This document shows, in pieces, positions 9,954-19,507 of a stretch of 64,000 bases of DNA. The position numbers and the translations under genes were made by a program. The notes under the pieces were generated by a model. That model saw nothing but the letters and a program-made list of their open reading frames with translations, ran no database searches and had not been told where the DNA came from. Each line of letters begins with the position of its first letter. Position 1 is the stretch's first letter. The stretch covers positions 1 to 64,000 of the forward strand of contig JAFXYF010000011.1 of assembly GCA_017541885.1 (NCBI GenBank), given 5' to 3'. The stretch comes from Bacilli bacterium (GTDB lineage: Bacteria; Bacillota_I; Bacilli_A; RF39; UBA660).

Positions 9954-10592
9954 TTTTGTATAATCTCTCGGACCAAAAATACCAGTTCCAACACGAATAT
10001 AAGTAGATCCACACTTAACTGCATATAAATAGTCATTTGTCATACCCATAGATAATACATCTAAACTAAATTTATTAGCTAACTCTTTTAGTTTATTAAA
10101 GTATTTTATATTCTCTTCAGGATTATTAGTATTAGGTGCTACACACATAAGTCCAATACAATTAATATTATTCATTTTATTAATCTTATCTAAAGCATCT
10201 TTTATTACATTATACTCAGGTATAAATCCATATTTAGATTCTTCCTTGGCAATATTCACTTCTAAGAGAATATCTTGTTTGGTGATAGTTCTCTTATCTA
10301 TTTCACTTGCTAGTTTAATAGAGTCTACAGAGTGTATTAAGAATACCTTATCCTTTAATAAATCTTTAACTTTGTTAGTTTGTAAATGACCAATCATATG
10401 CCAGTTTATATCTTTTGGAAGCGACTTTCTTTTTTCTATTAATTCTTGTACATGATTCTCACCAAAATCTCTAACACCAACATTATAAGCTTCCATTATT
10501 TCATAATTTGTTCTAGTCTTTGAAACACAAATTAGTTTAGCATTATAATCTTTAATTTCATCATTAATTCTAAGTATGTTTTCTTTTATCAT
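9951..10592 (-). CDS. yggS: Pyridoxal phosphate homeostasis protein (YggS/PLPBP)
   Basis: The 213-aa protein shows the YggS signatures: LICVSKTR with the PLP-binding lysine (K25), DFGENHVQEL, WHMIGHLQTNK, a LLEVNIAKEESKYG segment, and the C-terminal LSMGMTNDY and TYIRVGTGIFGPR that hold the phosphate. These are fold-type III PLP proteins without known catalysis that buffer PLP and keep amino and keto acid pools in balance. Length is slightly under the usual ~225 residues. It stands alone on the minus strand, divergent from uvrC. Confidence 0.94.
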   Translation of the reverse strand: MIKENILRINDEIKDYNAKLICVSKTRTNYEIMEAYNVGVRDFGENHVQELIEKRKSLPKDINWHMIGHLQTNKVKDLLKDKVFLIHSVDSIKLASEIDKRTITKQDILLEVNIAKEESKYGFIPEYNVIKDALDKINKMNNINCIGLMCVAPNTNNPEENIKYFNKLKELANKFSLDVLSMGMTNDYLYAVKCGSTYIRVGTGIFGPRDYTK

Positions 10593-10664
10593 ATAATCAC
10601 CATAATAATTATAACAAAATTAAAAGATATATGATATAATCTTAGTGAATTCGGAGGTGATAGG

Positions 10665-12425
10665 ATGAAAGATTTTAAAGAGAAGTTATCTTTAGTACCA
10701 ACTAAGCCTGGAAGCTATCAAATGAAAAATAAAGATGGTGTAATTATTTATGTTGGTAAAGCTAAAAATCTTCAAAGACGATTAAGAAGTTATTTTACTA
10801 GAACAGTAACAGGAAAAACTAAAATGTTAGTAGAAGATATTGATGACTTTGATTACATTGTTACATCAAGTGAACTAGAAAGTTTAATACTAGAAATTAC
10901 TTTAATCAAAAAATATGATCCAAAATATAATATCTTACTAAGAGATGATAAATCCTATCCCTATATTGAATTAACTAATGATAAATATCCAGTATTAAAA
11001 ATAGTTAGAAATGTTCATAGAAAGAAAAATAAAAATCACTTATATGGACCATATCCAAATGTTCAAGCTGCAAGAAAAACAGTTAATATGATTAATCGTA
11101 TATATCCACTTCGAAAATGTGACAAATTAAAGAAAGAATTATGCCTTTACTATCACATTCATGAATGTTTAGGGTATTGTTGCAAAGACATTAGTAAAGA
11201 AACAATTGATGAAATGAAAAAAGAAATAATTTCTTTCTTAAAAGGTGATGCAACTGAGATTACTAAAAAGATTAATGAAGAAATGGTTAAAGCAAGTGAA
11301 AACTTAAACTATGAAAAAGCTTTAGAGTTAAAGAATATGTTAGAAGATATTGATACTACTCTAAAGAAACAAAAGATTGATCTTAATAATAATGCCAATT
11401 TTGATTTAGTAAACTACTACTATGATAATAACTATTTAGGAATAGAAATATTCTTTATCAGACAAGGTTTATTATTTGGTAGACATAATGAGATAATTAC
11501 TTCTTTAGGAGATATAGAAAACGAAGTAACTGAATACTTAGTTAAATTCTATGATAAAGGAGTATTACCAAATGAATTAGTAGTACCTGAAGAATTAGAT
11601 GAAAATTTATTAAAAGAATATTTTGAAATAAAAGTAACTAAACCTCAAAAAGGAAAATTAAAAAACTTAGTAGATTTAGCTAAAGAGAATGCTAAAGAAC
11701 AAATGGATTTAGAAAAAGAAACTCTAAAAAGAGATGATGATGAAAGAACAAAAGCCTTAGAAGAATTAAGAGTACTTTTAGGCTTAAAAGAATTACATCG
11801 TATGGAGTCTTTTGATAACTCTCATTTATTTGGTACATTCTATGTAGGTGGAATGGTTGTTTTTGATGACTTCCTACCTAATAAAGATTTATATCGTAAA
11901 TATAAAATATCTACAGAAGTAAAAGATGATTTATCTGCAATGAGAGAAGTTCTTTATAGAAGATACTTTAAAACTATTATGGATGAATCTTATAAACCAG
12001 ATTTAATTGTAATGGATGGTGGAGAATTACAAATTAGTGTTGCGAAAGAAATACTTAACTCATTAAACTTATATATTCCAATAATTGGACTTGTTAAAGA
12101 CAAGAATCATAGAACTAGTTATATTATGAATGAAAACTATGAAAGACTAGAAGTAGAAAAAGATTCTAAACTTTTCCTTTTCTTAACAAGAATTCAAGAA
12201 GAAGTCCATAGATATGCTATTACATATCATAGAAACATTAAAGCCAAAGGAGCTTTATCTAGTCTTTTAGATGCTGCTCCTGGAATAGGTGAAGTAAGAA
12301 AAAAAGAATTATTAAAACATTTTGGTTCTCTAAAAAAATTAAAAGAAGCAAGTTTTGAAGAACTTGAGACAGTTATTGGACACGAAATTGCTGAAAAACT
12401 CTTTTCATATTTAAAAGAACTATAG
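10665..12425 (+). CDS. uvrC: Excinuclease ABC subunit C
   Basis: The 586-aa protein has UvrC architecture. The N-terminal GIY-YIG nuclease (GSYQ..., IIYVGKAKNLQRR) makes the 3' incision. A Cys-containing linker, a UVR domain (NYEKALELKNMLEDID) that contacts UvrB, the RNase H-like 5' nuclease (SFDNSHLFGT with catalytic-type D384, and VMDGGELQ), and a C-terminal helix-hairpin-helix pair (APGIGEVRKKELLKHFG) follow. It acts in nucleotide excision repair with UvrA and UvrB, which are not in the window. ATG at 10665 has GGAGGTGA upstream. Confidence 0.97.
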   Translation: MKDFKEKLSLVPTKPGSYQMKNKDGVIIYVGKAKNLQRRLRSYFTRTVTGKTKMLVEDIDDFDYIVTSSELESLILEITLIKKYDPKYNILLRDDKSYPYIELTNDKYPVLKIVRNVHRKKNKNHLYGPYPNVQAARKTVNMINRIYPLRKCDKLKKELCLYYHIHECLGYCCKDISKETIDEMKKEIISFLKGDATEITKKINEEMVKASENLNYEKALELKNMLEDIDTTLKKQKIDLNNNANFDLVNYYYDNNYLGIEIFFIRQGLLFGRHNEIITSLGDIENEVTEYLVKFYDKGVLPNELVVPEELDENLLKEYFEIKVTKPQKGKLKNLVDLAKENAKEQMDLEKETLKRDDDERTKALEELRVLLGLKELHRMESFDNSHLFGTFYVGGMVVFDDFLPNKDLYRKYKISTEVKDDLSAMREVLYRRYFKTIMDESYKPDLIVMDGGELQISVAKEILNSLNLYIPIIGLVKDKNHRTSYIMNENYERLEVEKDSKLFLFLTRIQEEVHRYAITYHRNIKAKGALSSLLDAAPGIGEVRKKELLKHFGSLKKLKEASFEELETVIGHEIAEKLFSYLKEL

Positions 12426-12456
12426 TAAAATAAATAATAGAGAAGAGGATGATTAA

Positions 12457-13287
12457 ATGAATAAAAAAGGTTTCACATTAATTGAAATTTTAGCCGCAGT
12501 AACAATATTAGGAATTCTATCAGTTTTAGCAATAGGATGGTATACAAATTACTTAGAGTATTCTAAAAAGAATTCATATAAAACAATGGCTAAATCTATT
12601 TCAACTGCAGCAGAAGAATATGTAATGGATAATCCAGGTGCTGCAACAAAAACATTTGGAGAAGAAAAAGAAGATGGTTCAATAGAATACTATATTGACC
12701 CAGCTTATGCAAATCCTATATATATTACAGATTTAATAGAAAAAGGCTATTTAAATGGAGCTCAAGATCCTGATAATAAAGGAACTAACTGCAAGGGTAG
12801 TGTAAGAATAGGATTAATTGATTTTGATGATAAAAATGCTTTAGATGAATACATTTATGAAGTAGATATTAGTTGTGCTAATAGAAATGGTCGTTATCTT
12901 TATACATTTAAAAATACACCAGATGGTAAAAATAAATCTGTAGAAGAAGCAAACATTACAATTGCTAAAGAAGAATTATATCTAGAAGGAACATCAGTAT
13001 CTGCTCCCACATTCAAATTAAGAATTGTTACTTGTTCTCAAGCTTTAAATGGAGAATACCATTTTAGAAAAGGTATGACAGTTAAAGAGTGGGTAAATAG
13101 TGGGTACTTTGATGAAGCACTTGTAGATTATATTGCAAGATGGGGTGCGTCTCCAGCAGAAAAGGATTACTATAGAGAAAGTGTTAAAGAAGATGTATTA
13201 GATGATATTGTAAGTTTAATTACACATGATGAGAATTATGTAATTCAAGAAAATGAATTTTTAGATTTTAATTCACCATTATGCTAA
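12457..13287 (+). CDS. Orphan type IV prepilin-like protein
   Basis: The start MNKKGFTLIEI is a textbook prepilin signal: short basic leader, Gly5-Phe6 cleavage site, Glu at +5, then a hydrophobic helix to about residue 29. The ~245-residue globular part has paired cysteines, usual in Gram-positive pilins and pseudopilins. The family is processed by a PilD/ComC-type peptidase and assembled by a PilB/PilC motor, but no such gene is within this window. The gene lies alone between uvrC and mutL. It could be a minor pseudopilin, a DNA-uptake component or a free surface protein. Confidence 0.85.
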   Translation: MNKKGFTLIEILAAVTILGILSVLAIGWYTNYLEYSKKNSYKTMAKSISTAAEEYVMDNPGAATKTFGEEKEDGSIEYYIDPAYANPIYITDLIEKGYLNGAQDPDNKGTNCKGSVRIGLIDFDDKNALDEYIYEVDISCANRNGRYLYTFKNTPDGKNKSVEEANITIAKEELYLEGTSVSAPTFKLRIVTCSQALNGEYHFRKGMTVKEWVNSGYFDEALVDYIARWGASPAEKDYYRESVKEDVLDDIVSLITHDENYVIQENEFLDFNSPLC

Positions 13288-13288
13288 T

Positions 13289-13318
13289 AAAAAACATTGT
13301 GAAAACAATGTTTTTTTT
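13289..13318 (+). terminator. Intrinsic terminator
   Basis: Perfect 12-bp stem AAAAAACATTGT with GAAA loop, after the prepilin gene. Confidence 0.85.
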
Positions 13319-13357
13319 ATTTATTAATTAATGATATAATAAGAAAGAGGTGATACC

Positions 13358-15148
13358 ATGAGTAAAATACAAGTTATGGATGAAGTTCTTGCCAACAAAA
13401 TTGCTGCAGGAGAAGTAGTAGAAAAATGTATGAATGTTGTAAAAGAACTAGTAGAAAACTCAATAGATGCCGAAGCAACAGAAATAACCATTAACTTAGT
13501 AGATTCTGGTGTCAAAGAAATAACAGTAATAGATAATGGTATTGGAATGGATGAAGAAGATGCTAAAAAAGCATTTGAACGTCATGCAACTTCTAAATTA
13601 AAAAAACTAGATGACTTATTTAATATTGAGTCATTAGGATTTAGAGGTGAAGCATTACCATCTATTGCCAGTGTATCAAATGTAAGATTAAAAACTAGTG
13701 ATGGTAAAGTAGGTACAGAAGTAACTATTTCTGGAGGAAAAGATTTAAAAGTAAAAAGAAGTGATTTACAAATAGGAACTTCTATTACAGTAACTGATTT
13801 ATTCTATAATACTCCAGTAAGATTAAAATATTTAAAGAACTTATATGTAGAGTTATCTTATATAGTTGAATATGTTAATAAAATGGCTTTATCATATCCA
13901 AATATTAAATTTACTTTGATTAATAATGATAAAGTATTATTGCAAACTGATGGTAATGGAGATCAGTTAAAAGTAGTTTATGAAATATATGGAGTAGATA
14001 TTACTAAAAAGATGATTCCAATAAGTAATGAAAATGATGATTACTATATTCATGGATTTATTTCATATCCAGAAGTAACTAAAGGTAATCGTAATTCTAT
14101 TACTACTTTAGTAAATGGAAGAGTAATTAAAAATAATGAACTTAATAAATGTATTGTAGATTGTTATCACACATATATTCATAAAGATAGATATCCAGTG
14201 ATTATCTTAAATATTGATGTAGATCCAATTTTAGTAGATATAAATATTCATCCTACTAAAATGGATATTAAGTTTTCTAAATTAGATACATTAAAAGATT
14301 TACTAATAAAAACCATTACAACAACTTTAGAAGGATTAACTCTAATCCCTGAAGTATCAGTAAGAGATAGTTATTCAGTAAGTGAAGTACATAAACAAAT
14401 CTATAATAAAAAAGAAGAAGTAGAAGAACCTAAAGAAGAAATAAAATATGAAGAAATTAAATTAGATTTTGATGTACAAGAAGAAAAGAAAGAACTAAAA
14501 AAAGAAGAACAAGAACTAAAAGAAGAATTACCATTTGAAGTAGAAGTAGAAGATGAAAAAGTCGCAAGAATAAAGAAGATGCATCCAATAGGTGTTGTAA
14601 TGCTTACATATATTGTTGCCGAAAATGAAGATGGAATGTATTTAATAGATCAACATGCTGCCGCAGAACGTATTAATTATGAAAAAATACTAAAAGAATT
14701 ACAAGAAGAAAAACAAGTAATTGATTTATTAATTCCAATTAAAATAGAACTTCGAAAAGATGAGTTTATTCTTGCCAAAGAAAGATTGCATTTATTAGAA
14801 GATTATGGATTTGTCTTTGATGAATTTGGTTTTAATACAATATTAGTTAGATCTCATCCAGTATGGGTAGATGAAACAAGAGCAGAAGATATTATTCGTA
14901 AATTAGTAGATTTAATAATAGATAAAAAAGATTTTGATTTTGATCAATTTGTTTGGCGTATGGCCGCAACAGCTGCTTGTCGTATGTCAGTTATGGCAGG
15001 GGACTATATCTCTATAGAAGATCAAGAATGGATTTTAGAAAACATTAGATATTGTGATAATCCATTTACTTGTCCTCATGGAAGACCAACAATTATTACT
15101 TATACTAAATATGAATTAGAAAAGTTATTTAAGAGACAACTAGATTAG
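13358..15148 (+). CDS. mutL: DNA mismatch repair protein MutL
   Basis: The 596-aa protein has the GHKL ATPase N-terminus (KIAAGEVVEKC, KELVENSIDA, DNGIGMDEEDA, FRGEALPSI). It also has the metal-dependent endonuclease motif of non-E. coli MutL, DQHAAAER followed by E (D431), and the C-terminal ATAACR and CPHGRP zinc-site motifs. It therefore should be a nicking MutL that works with MutS and the sliding clamp. A Glu/Lys-rich linker (~350-400) separates the halves. ATG at 13358 follows AGAGGTGAT. It ends 8 nt before miaA, as in the Bacillus mutSL-miaA region, but mutS is not adjacent. Confidence 0.97.
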   Translation: MSKIQVMDEVLANKIAAGEVVEKCMNVVKELVENSIDAEATEITINLVDSGVKEITVIDNGIGMDEEDAKKAFERHATSKLKKLDDLFNIESLGFRGEALPSIASVSNVRLKTSDGKVGTEVTISGGKDLKVKRSDLQIGTSITVTDLFYNTPVRLKYLKNLYVELSYIVEYVNKMALSYPNIKFTLINNDKVLLQTDGNGDQLKVVYEIYGVDITKKMIPISNENDDYYIHGFISYPEVTKGNRNSITTLVNGRVIKNNELNKCIVDCYHTYIHKDRYPVIILNIDVDPILVDINIHPTKMDIKFSKLDTLKDLLIKTITTTLEGLTLIPEVSVRDSYSVSEVHKQIYNKKEEVEEPKEEIKYEEIKLDFDVQEEKKELKKEEQELKEELPFEVEVEDEKVARIKKMHPIGVVMLTYIVAENEDGMYLIDQHAAAERINYEKILKELQEEKQVIDLLIPIKIELRKDEFILAKERLHLLEDYGFVFDEFGFNTILVRSHPVWVDETRAEDIIRKLVDLIIDKKDFDFDQFVWRMAATAACRMSVMAGDYISIEDQEWILENIRYCDNPFTCPHGRPTIITYTKYELEKLFKRQLD

Positions 15149-15156
15149 GAGGTATT

Positions 15157-16035
15157 ATGAAAGATATTATTGTCATAGTAGGTCCTACTGGAGTAGGTAA
15201 AACAAAACTAAGTATTGAACTTGCTAAAAAGTTAGATGCCGAAATAATAAATGGAGACTCTGTCGCAATCTATAAAAAATTAGATATTGGTTCAGCTAAA
15301 CCTACAGTAGAAGAAAGAGAGAATATTCCGCATCACCTAATAGATATCAGAGATGTAGAAGAAGATTATACTGTTTATGATTATCAAAAAGATGTAAGAA
15401 AGTTAATTAATGAAATAACAAGTAGAGGTAATAGAATAATTATTGTTGGAGGAACAGGACTTTATATTAAAGCCGCTCTATATGATTATAAATTTACTGA
15501 AGGTACTACATATAAAGAATATGAAGAATTAACTAATGTAGAAATTTTAGACAAAATAAAAAAATATCAAGTAGAATATTTACCTGAAGTACAAAATAGA
15601 AAAAGATTAGTAAGACTTCTAAATAAATTAGAAAATAATGAAGAACTAACATATGATAAAGATGAATGTTTATATCCTATTAGAGTAATAGGACTAACGA
15701 CAGATAGAGACTATTTATATGAAAGAATTAATTCTAGAGTAGATATTATGATTAAAAATGGATTATTAGATGAAATTAATTCATTAAAAGACTCATATAA
15801 AAAGTCAAGAGTATTAAATACTGGAATAGGGTATAAAGAGTTTTATGATTACTTATTTAATAATAAACCATTAGATATAGTAATAGATGATATAAAGAAA
15901 GATTCAAGAAGATATGCTAAAAGACAATTTACATTTTTTAAACACCAATTTAATACTAATTGGTATGATGTAGATTTTAATGATTTTAATAATACAATAG
16001 AAGAAGTATATAATGATATAAAAAAAGAAGCATAG
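15157..16035 (+). CDS. miaA: tRNA dimethylallyltransferase
   Basis: The 292-aa enzyme has the P-loop GPTGVGKTKLS, INGDSVAIYKKLDIGSAKP (with the catalytic Asp), IPHHLIDI, and GGTGLYIKA, all MiaA markers. It adds a dimethylallyl group to N6 of A37 in tRNAs reading UNN codons. The start ATG at 15157 has AGGAGG within the 8-nt gap after mutL, so the two are one operon. The length is at the short end of the family (~300-315). Confidence 0.96.
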   Translation: MKDIIVIVGPTGVGKTKLSIELAKKLDAEIINGDSVAIYKKLDIGSAKPTVEERENIPHHLIDIRDVEEDYTVYDYQKDVRKLINEITSRGNRIIIVGGTGLYIKAALYDYKFTEGTTYKEYEELTNVEILDKIKKYQVEYLPEVQNRKRLVRLLNKLENNEELTYDKDECLYPIRVIGLTTDRDYLYERINSRVDIMIKNGLLDEINSLKDSYKKSRVLNTGIGYKEFYDYLFNNKPLDIVIDDIKKDSRRYAKRQFTFFKHQFNTNWYDVDFNDFNNTIEEVYNDIKKEA

Positions 16036-16050
16036 TTTTATGCTTCTTTT
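16023..16050. terminator. Bidirectional intrinsic terminator
   Basis: AAAAGAAGCATA/TATGCTTCTTTT with a GTTT loop. The stem contains the miaA stop and the 3' end of the convergent transglutaminase gene. Confidence 0.8.
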
Positions 16051-16970
16051 AATTCTGGATAATATGGTTGATGGAATTGATGGTCTGCTTTTCCATTATC
16101 TCTATCACTCTCAAGTAATTGTTTTGTTGTTAATAAGAAGAATTCATGTGTTCTCTCAGGAGTAACACCATTTGATACTGGGTCATCCCAAGTAAGATCA
16201 ATATGTAACCATTTATTATAGTAAACTGCATTCCAAATATGATGTTCTGTAGAAACTCTAAAACTCTTCATTCCAGCTTTTTCTAAGAACAATTGCATCA
16301 AATCAGTATATCCGCCACAAACAGCTTTACCTTGGAATAATGGACCATAAGCAATATCTGAATCATATGCACTATCACCATTCTCAGAACGACTTGTATC
16401 ATACTGAGCATGATCAACAATCCAGTCATGAACTCTTAACATATTGTTGTAGTTACTATCATTACTTTTCCAAAGTTGTGCATATAGCTCATCAACTTTT
16501 TGATTTATTTGATCAATTTCTTCAGGAGTATAACTTCTAACAATATTAATTGTAACTCTTCCTAAACTATCATATTCTGTTTCAATATGAGAAAATCCAT
16601 TATATGGATGAACATAATTATTAATATCAGATAATTTAGTTCTATCATTTGCGATAGCTTGTACATCTGCTAAACATCCAGGATAATCTTCAGTACAATA
16701 GAATGTAAAAGTAGATTTACCAGCATTGATAACAGTATAGTAAATATTAATAATATCTTGTTCATCTAATGGAACAAATCTTTCAGTATTTTGAACAAAT
16801 TCAAAATCATAATCTCGGTAGTATTCATTAACATCTCCTAAAGTAACATACTTATATGGAGAAAGATATTGATCTACATATACAAAGACAGAATCTTTAT
16901 ACTTGAAGATAACACCTAAAAATATCAATACAATACCAGCGGTTAGGATCCCTTTTATAATCTTTTTCAT
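16038..16970 (-). CDS. Membrane-anchored transglutaminase-like protein
   Basis: The 310-aa protein has an N-terminal transmembrane anchor (residues ~5-22) and an extracytoplasmic region ending in a transglutaminase core. The triad is visible: Cys218 in KAVCGGYTD, His244 in EHHIWNAV and Asp258 in LHIDLTWDD. The family includes proteases, peptide N-glycanases and crosslinking enzymes; bacterial anchored forms often act on cell-wall or surface proteins. Sequence before the core (about 45-165) is family-specific and unknown. It is monocistronic with its own ATG/GAGG signal at 16970. The substrate cannot be told from sequence, though surface adhesins encoded nearby are candidates. Confidence 0.85.
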   Translation of the reverse strand: MKKIIKGILTAGIVLIFLGVIFKYKDSVFVYVDQYLSPYKYVTLGDVNEYYRDYDFEFVQNTERFVPLDEQDIINIYYTVINAGKSTFTFYCTEDYPGCLADVQAIANDRTKLSDINNYVHPYNGFSHIETEYDSLGRVTINIVRSYTPEEIDQINQKVDELYAQLWKSNDSNYNNMLRVHDWIVDHAQYDTSRSENGDSAYDSDIAYGPLFQGKAVCGGYTDLMQLFLEKAGMKSFRVSTEHHIWNAVYYNKWLHIDLTWDDPVSNGVTPERTHEFFLLTTKQLLESDRDNGKADHQFHQPYYPELKEA

Positions 16971-17050
16971 TTCCTCACCATTCCTAATTATATTTTAAAT
17001 CCGAGTTTGATTTTAGTAAACAAATATTTTTAGATAAACTGTCAAGCATG

Positions 17051-17077
17051 AAAAAAACCAATTACTTGAATTGGTTT
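17051..17077 (-). terminator. Intrinsic terminator of rpsT
   Basis: AAACCAATT/AATTGGTTT stem with ACTTG loop, followed on the minus strand by a T-run. Confidence 0.8.
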
Positions 17078-17339
17078 ACTCCATACTGTTTTTTGACTTA
17101 ATTAATCTTGATTTTAAACGAGCAGCTTTGTTCTTGTGAACTAAACCACTTCCCATAGCTTTATCAATTCTTTGGAAAGCTATATTTAAGCTATTTGCAG
17201 CTTCTTCTTTGTTTCCAGCTTTAACTTCTTTTTCGAATTTTTTAATTGCAGTTTTCATGCTTGAAGATACTAAAGTATTAACATCAGCTTTCTTTGCATT
17301 ACTACGCATACGCTTTTTAGCACTTTTAATATTTGGCAT
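17076..17339 (-). CDS. rpsT: 30S ribosomal protein S20
   Basis: The 87-aa basic, helical protein opens MPNIKSAKKRMR and carries the S20 tail LVHKNKAARLKSRL. S20 is a primary 16S rRNA binder. ATG at 17337-17339 (complement) has a GAGGTGA site upstream. Divergent arrangement with gpr is the Bacillus order, a useful synteny mark. Confidence 0.97.
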   Translation of the reverse strand: MPNIKSAKKRMRSNAKKADVNTLVSSSMKTAIKKFEKEVKAGNKEEAANSLNIAFQRIDKAMGSGLVHKNKAARLKSRLIKSKNSME

Positions 17340-17439
17340 AATTTCACCTCACTTTTTGTAAACAAGTTAATTCTATCAAAAAAATTAAAAAAATGCAAAT
17401 AAAAAGTACATATTTGTAAATAATAAAAATGGTGATTTT

Positions 17440-18222
17440 ATGCATAAAGTAAATGTACCAAGCAATAGTATTCGTACAGATCTTGTTTTAGAAGAAGATT
17501 TATCATCTAAAGAAAGTCTAAAATTAGATGATAATAATCCTATTAAAAAAGTAGATTTAGTAAAAGGAAAAGATAAATATACTACACTTCTTTTTAAAGA
17601 TATTACAGATAAAGAAGAATATATTTTAGTACAAAAAAAATTAAAAGAAGTATTAAAAGAGTATATTGATCCAAAAGATAAAGATTCATATTTAATAATT
17701 GGATTAGGTAATCCAAAATCTACTCCAGATTCATTAGGACCAAAAACAATTAAAGAAATATTAGTAACAAGATACCTTTATTTATTAGGAGAATTAGATT
17801 TAAATGTATCATCAGTATCTATATATGAACCTAATGTTTGTGGTAATACAGGTATTGAATCAGTAAATTTAATAAAAAAAGTAATAGAAGAAGTAAAACC
17901 TACTAAAGTAATTATAATAGATGCCTTAAAAGCATCTCACATAGAAAGATTAGTAAAAACAATACAAATAACAAATTCTGGAATACATCCTGGAAGTGGT
18001 ATTTTTAATGATCAAGGTGAAATAAGTGAAAAAACAATGAATTGTAAAATTATTGCGATAGGTATTCCTACAGTAGTAGATAAAAATACAATGATTAATA
18101 AAGTATCAGATGATAACTTTATGGTTACTCCTACAAATATAGATTTTATGGTCGAAAAGTTATCTCATCTATTAGGTACAACAATAAATCATATAATTAA
18201 TCCCAAAATCTTCGACAAATAA
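17440..18222 (+). CDS. gpr: Spore germination protease GPR
   Basis: The 260-aa protein matches GPR: NSIRTDLVLEE near the N-terminus (where the zymogen is processed in Bacillus), GLGNPKSTPDSLGP with Asp97, YEPNV.GNTGIES, and IIIDALKAS with Asp161. These two Asp correspond to the pair of the GPR aspartic-type active site; their spacing (64) is close to the Bacillus value (66). GPR degrades small acid-soluble spore proteins during germination. It is about 110 residues shorter than the Bacillus enzyme. It sits between rpsT (divergent) and spoIIP, as in B. subtilis. Confidence 0.92.
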   Translation: MHKVNVPSNSIRTDLVLEEDLSSKESLKLDDNNPIKKVDLVKGKDKYTTLLFKDITDKEEYILVQKKLKEVLKEYIDPKDKDSYLIIGLGNPKSTPDSLGPKTIKEILVTRYLYLLGELDLNVSSVSIYEPNVCGNTGIESVNLIKKVIEEVKPTKVIIIDALKASHIERLVKTIQITNSGIHPGSGIFNDQGEISEKTMNCKIIAIGIPTVVDKNTMINKVSDDNFMVTPTNIDFMVEKLSHLLGTTINHIINPKIFDK

Positions 18223-18259
18223 TAATGTAATAGTATTTTAAAATTATTTTGGTGATTCA

Positions 18260-19111
18260 ATGAAAAAGAGAATTATTATACTATTAATTATTTCTATTAT
18301 AAGTATTTATGTTGGATATAAATATTTTGGTAAGAAAAAAACATTAAATAGTAATCAAGATATAGTTAAATTTATAATTAATACAAGATTTTCTAATGAA
18401 ACACTAAAAGATAAAATAAAAAGCTATTCCCTAAAATGGAATATTCCGCTATTAAAAGAGTATGAAGAAGAGACAAAAGTAGAAGAAGATAAATCTCCAA
18501 TAATATATTTATATAATTCACATCCAATAGAAGAGTATCAATCTGAAACAATAGGTAATTATACATTAAATCCTACAGTTAGTATGAATAATTATATTCT
18601 AAAAGAATTATTTGAAAAAGAAGGATTTTATACATATGTAGAAGAAGAATCAGTCACAAATATTCTAAATAATAATAATTGGAATTATGCATCAAGCTAT
18701 AAAGCAAGTAGATTACTTTTAGAGAAAAGAAAACAAGAGTATAATTCTTTAACTTATTTTATAGATATTCATAGAGATAGTTTAACTAAAGATAAGACTA
18801 CAGTTGTAATAAATGATAAAGAATACGCAAAAGTATTATTTATTGTAGGATTAGAAAATAAGAATTATAAATATAATTTAGAATTTACTGAAAAAATAGT
18901 AAATAAATTAGATGAGAAATATCCAAATCTTTGTAAAGGAATATATAAAAAACAAGGAGCAGGAGTAAACGGAGTATATAATCAAGATTTCTCTCCAAAT
19001 ACTATTCTTATTGAAATTGGTGGATATGAGAATAATACAACTGAAATATTAAATACAGATCTTGCTTTTAAAGAAATTTTTTTGGAGGTTATTAATGAAG
19101 AAATTAATTAA
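18260..19111 (+). CDS. spoIIP: Stage II sporulation protein P (peptidoglycan amidase/endopeptidase)
   Basis: The 283-aa protein has an N-terminal membrane anchor (residues ~4-22) and the SpoIIP catalytic domain: IIYLYNSHPIEEY (His88), FIDIHRDS (His171) and ILIEIGGYENN (Glu). With SpoIID and SpoIIM it thins septal peptidoglycan and drives engulfment in sporulating cells. It is shorter than Bacillus SpoIIP (~400 aa), mainly in the linker after the anchor. ATG at 18260 is 38 nt after gpr, with a weak GGTGA site. The next gene overlaps its end by 17 nt. Confidence 0.92.
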   Translation: MKKRIIILLIISIISIYVGYKYFGKKKTLNSNQDIVKFIINTRFSNETLKDKIKSYSLKWNIPLLKEYEEETKVEEDKSPIIYLYNSHPIEEYQSETIGNYTLNPTVSMNNYILKELFEKEGFYTYVEEESVTNILNNNNWNYASSYKASRLLLEKRKQEYNSLTYFIDIHRDSLTKDKTTVVINDKEYAKVLFIVGLENKNYKYNLEFTEKIVNKLDEKYPNLCKGIYKKQGAGVNGVYNQDFSPNTILIEIGGYENNTTEILNTDLAFKEIFLEVINEEIN

Positions 19112-19382
19112 ACCATGTTTCTTCATATTAATAATATTATTTGTAATTATATTCCTAAATAGAAACAATGAGAATATCGGTGATAATGTTTTATCAGAAG
19201 AATCAATAATAAGATTTGAAGAAGATTTAAAAGAAGGAAAAGAAATAATCCCATCTAATTATTTAACGCCAAAGAAAGACTATCATAATAAAGCAAATAT
19301 GATAGGTATGAAGTGCTCTAATATAATAGAGAAAGCCGTAAATAAAGTATTACAAAAATTGTTAGATTCTATTGATAATTAA
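19095..19382 (+). CDS. Small membrane protein after spoIIP (YqxA-position)
   Basis: I choose the ATG at 19095 because GGAGG lies at 19084-19088; a longer frame from 19062 has no such site. The 95-aa product has one N-terminal helix (about 6-23) and a charged tail containing NMIGMKCSNIIEKAVN. It overlaps spoIIP by 17 nt, so translation is likely coupled. In Bacillus the gene after spoIIP is yqxA, also a small membrane protein. The position suggests an equivalent, but sequence identity is too thin to assert it. Confidence 0.7.
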   Translation: MKKLIKPCFFILIILFVIIFLNRNNENIGDNVLSEESIIRFEEDLKEGKEIIPSNYLTPKKDYHNKANMIGMKCSNIIEKAVNKVLQKLLDSIDN

Positions 19383-19412
19383 AAACATAATGAAATCATT
19401 ATGTTTTATTTT
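19382..19412 (+). terminator. Intrinsic terminator of the gpr-spoIIP unit
   Basis: AAAACATAATGA/TCATTATGTTTT with a 2-nt loop, then ATTTTG. Confidence 0.8.
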
Positions 19413-19507
19413 GTAAAGTAGTGTAAACAATTAATTAAAAATGTTATTAAAAACGTTGAAATATAAAGAAATGACATAATTTTTTATTAAGAAAATTGAC
19501 ATAAAAC

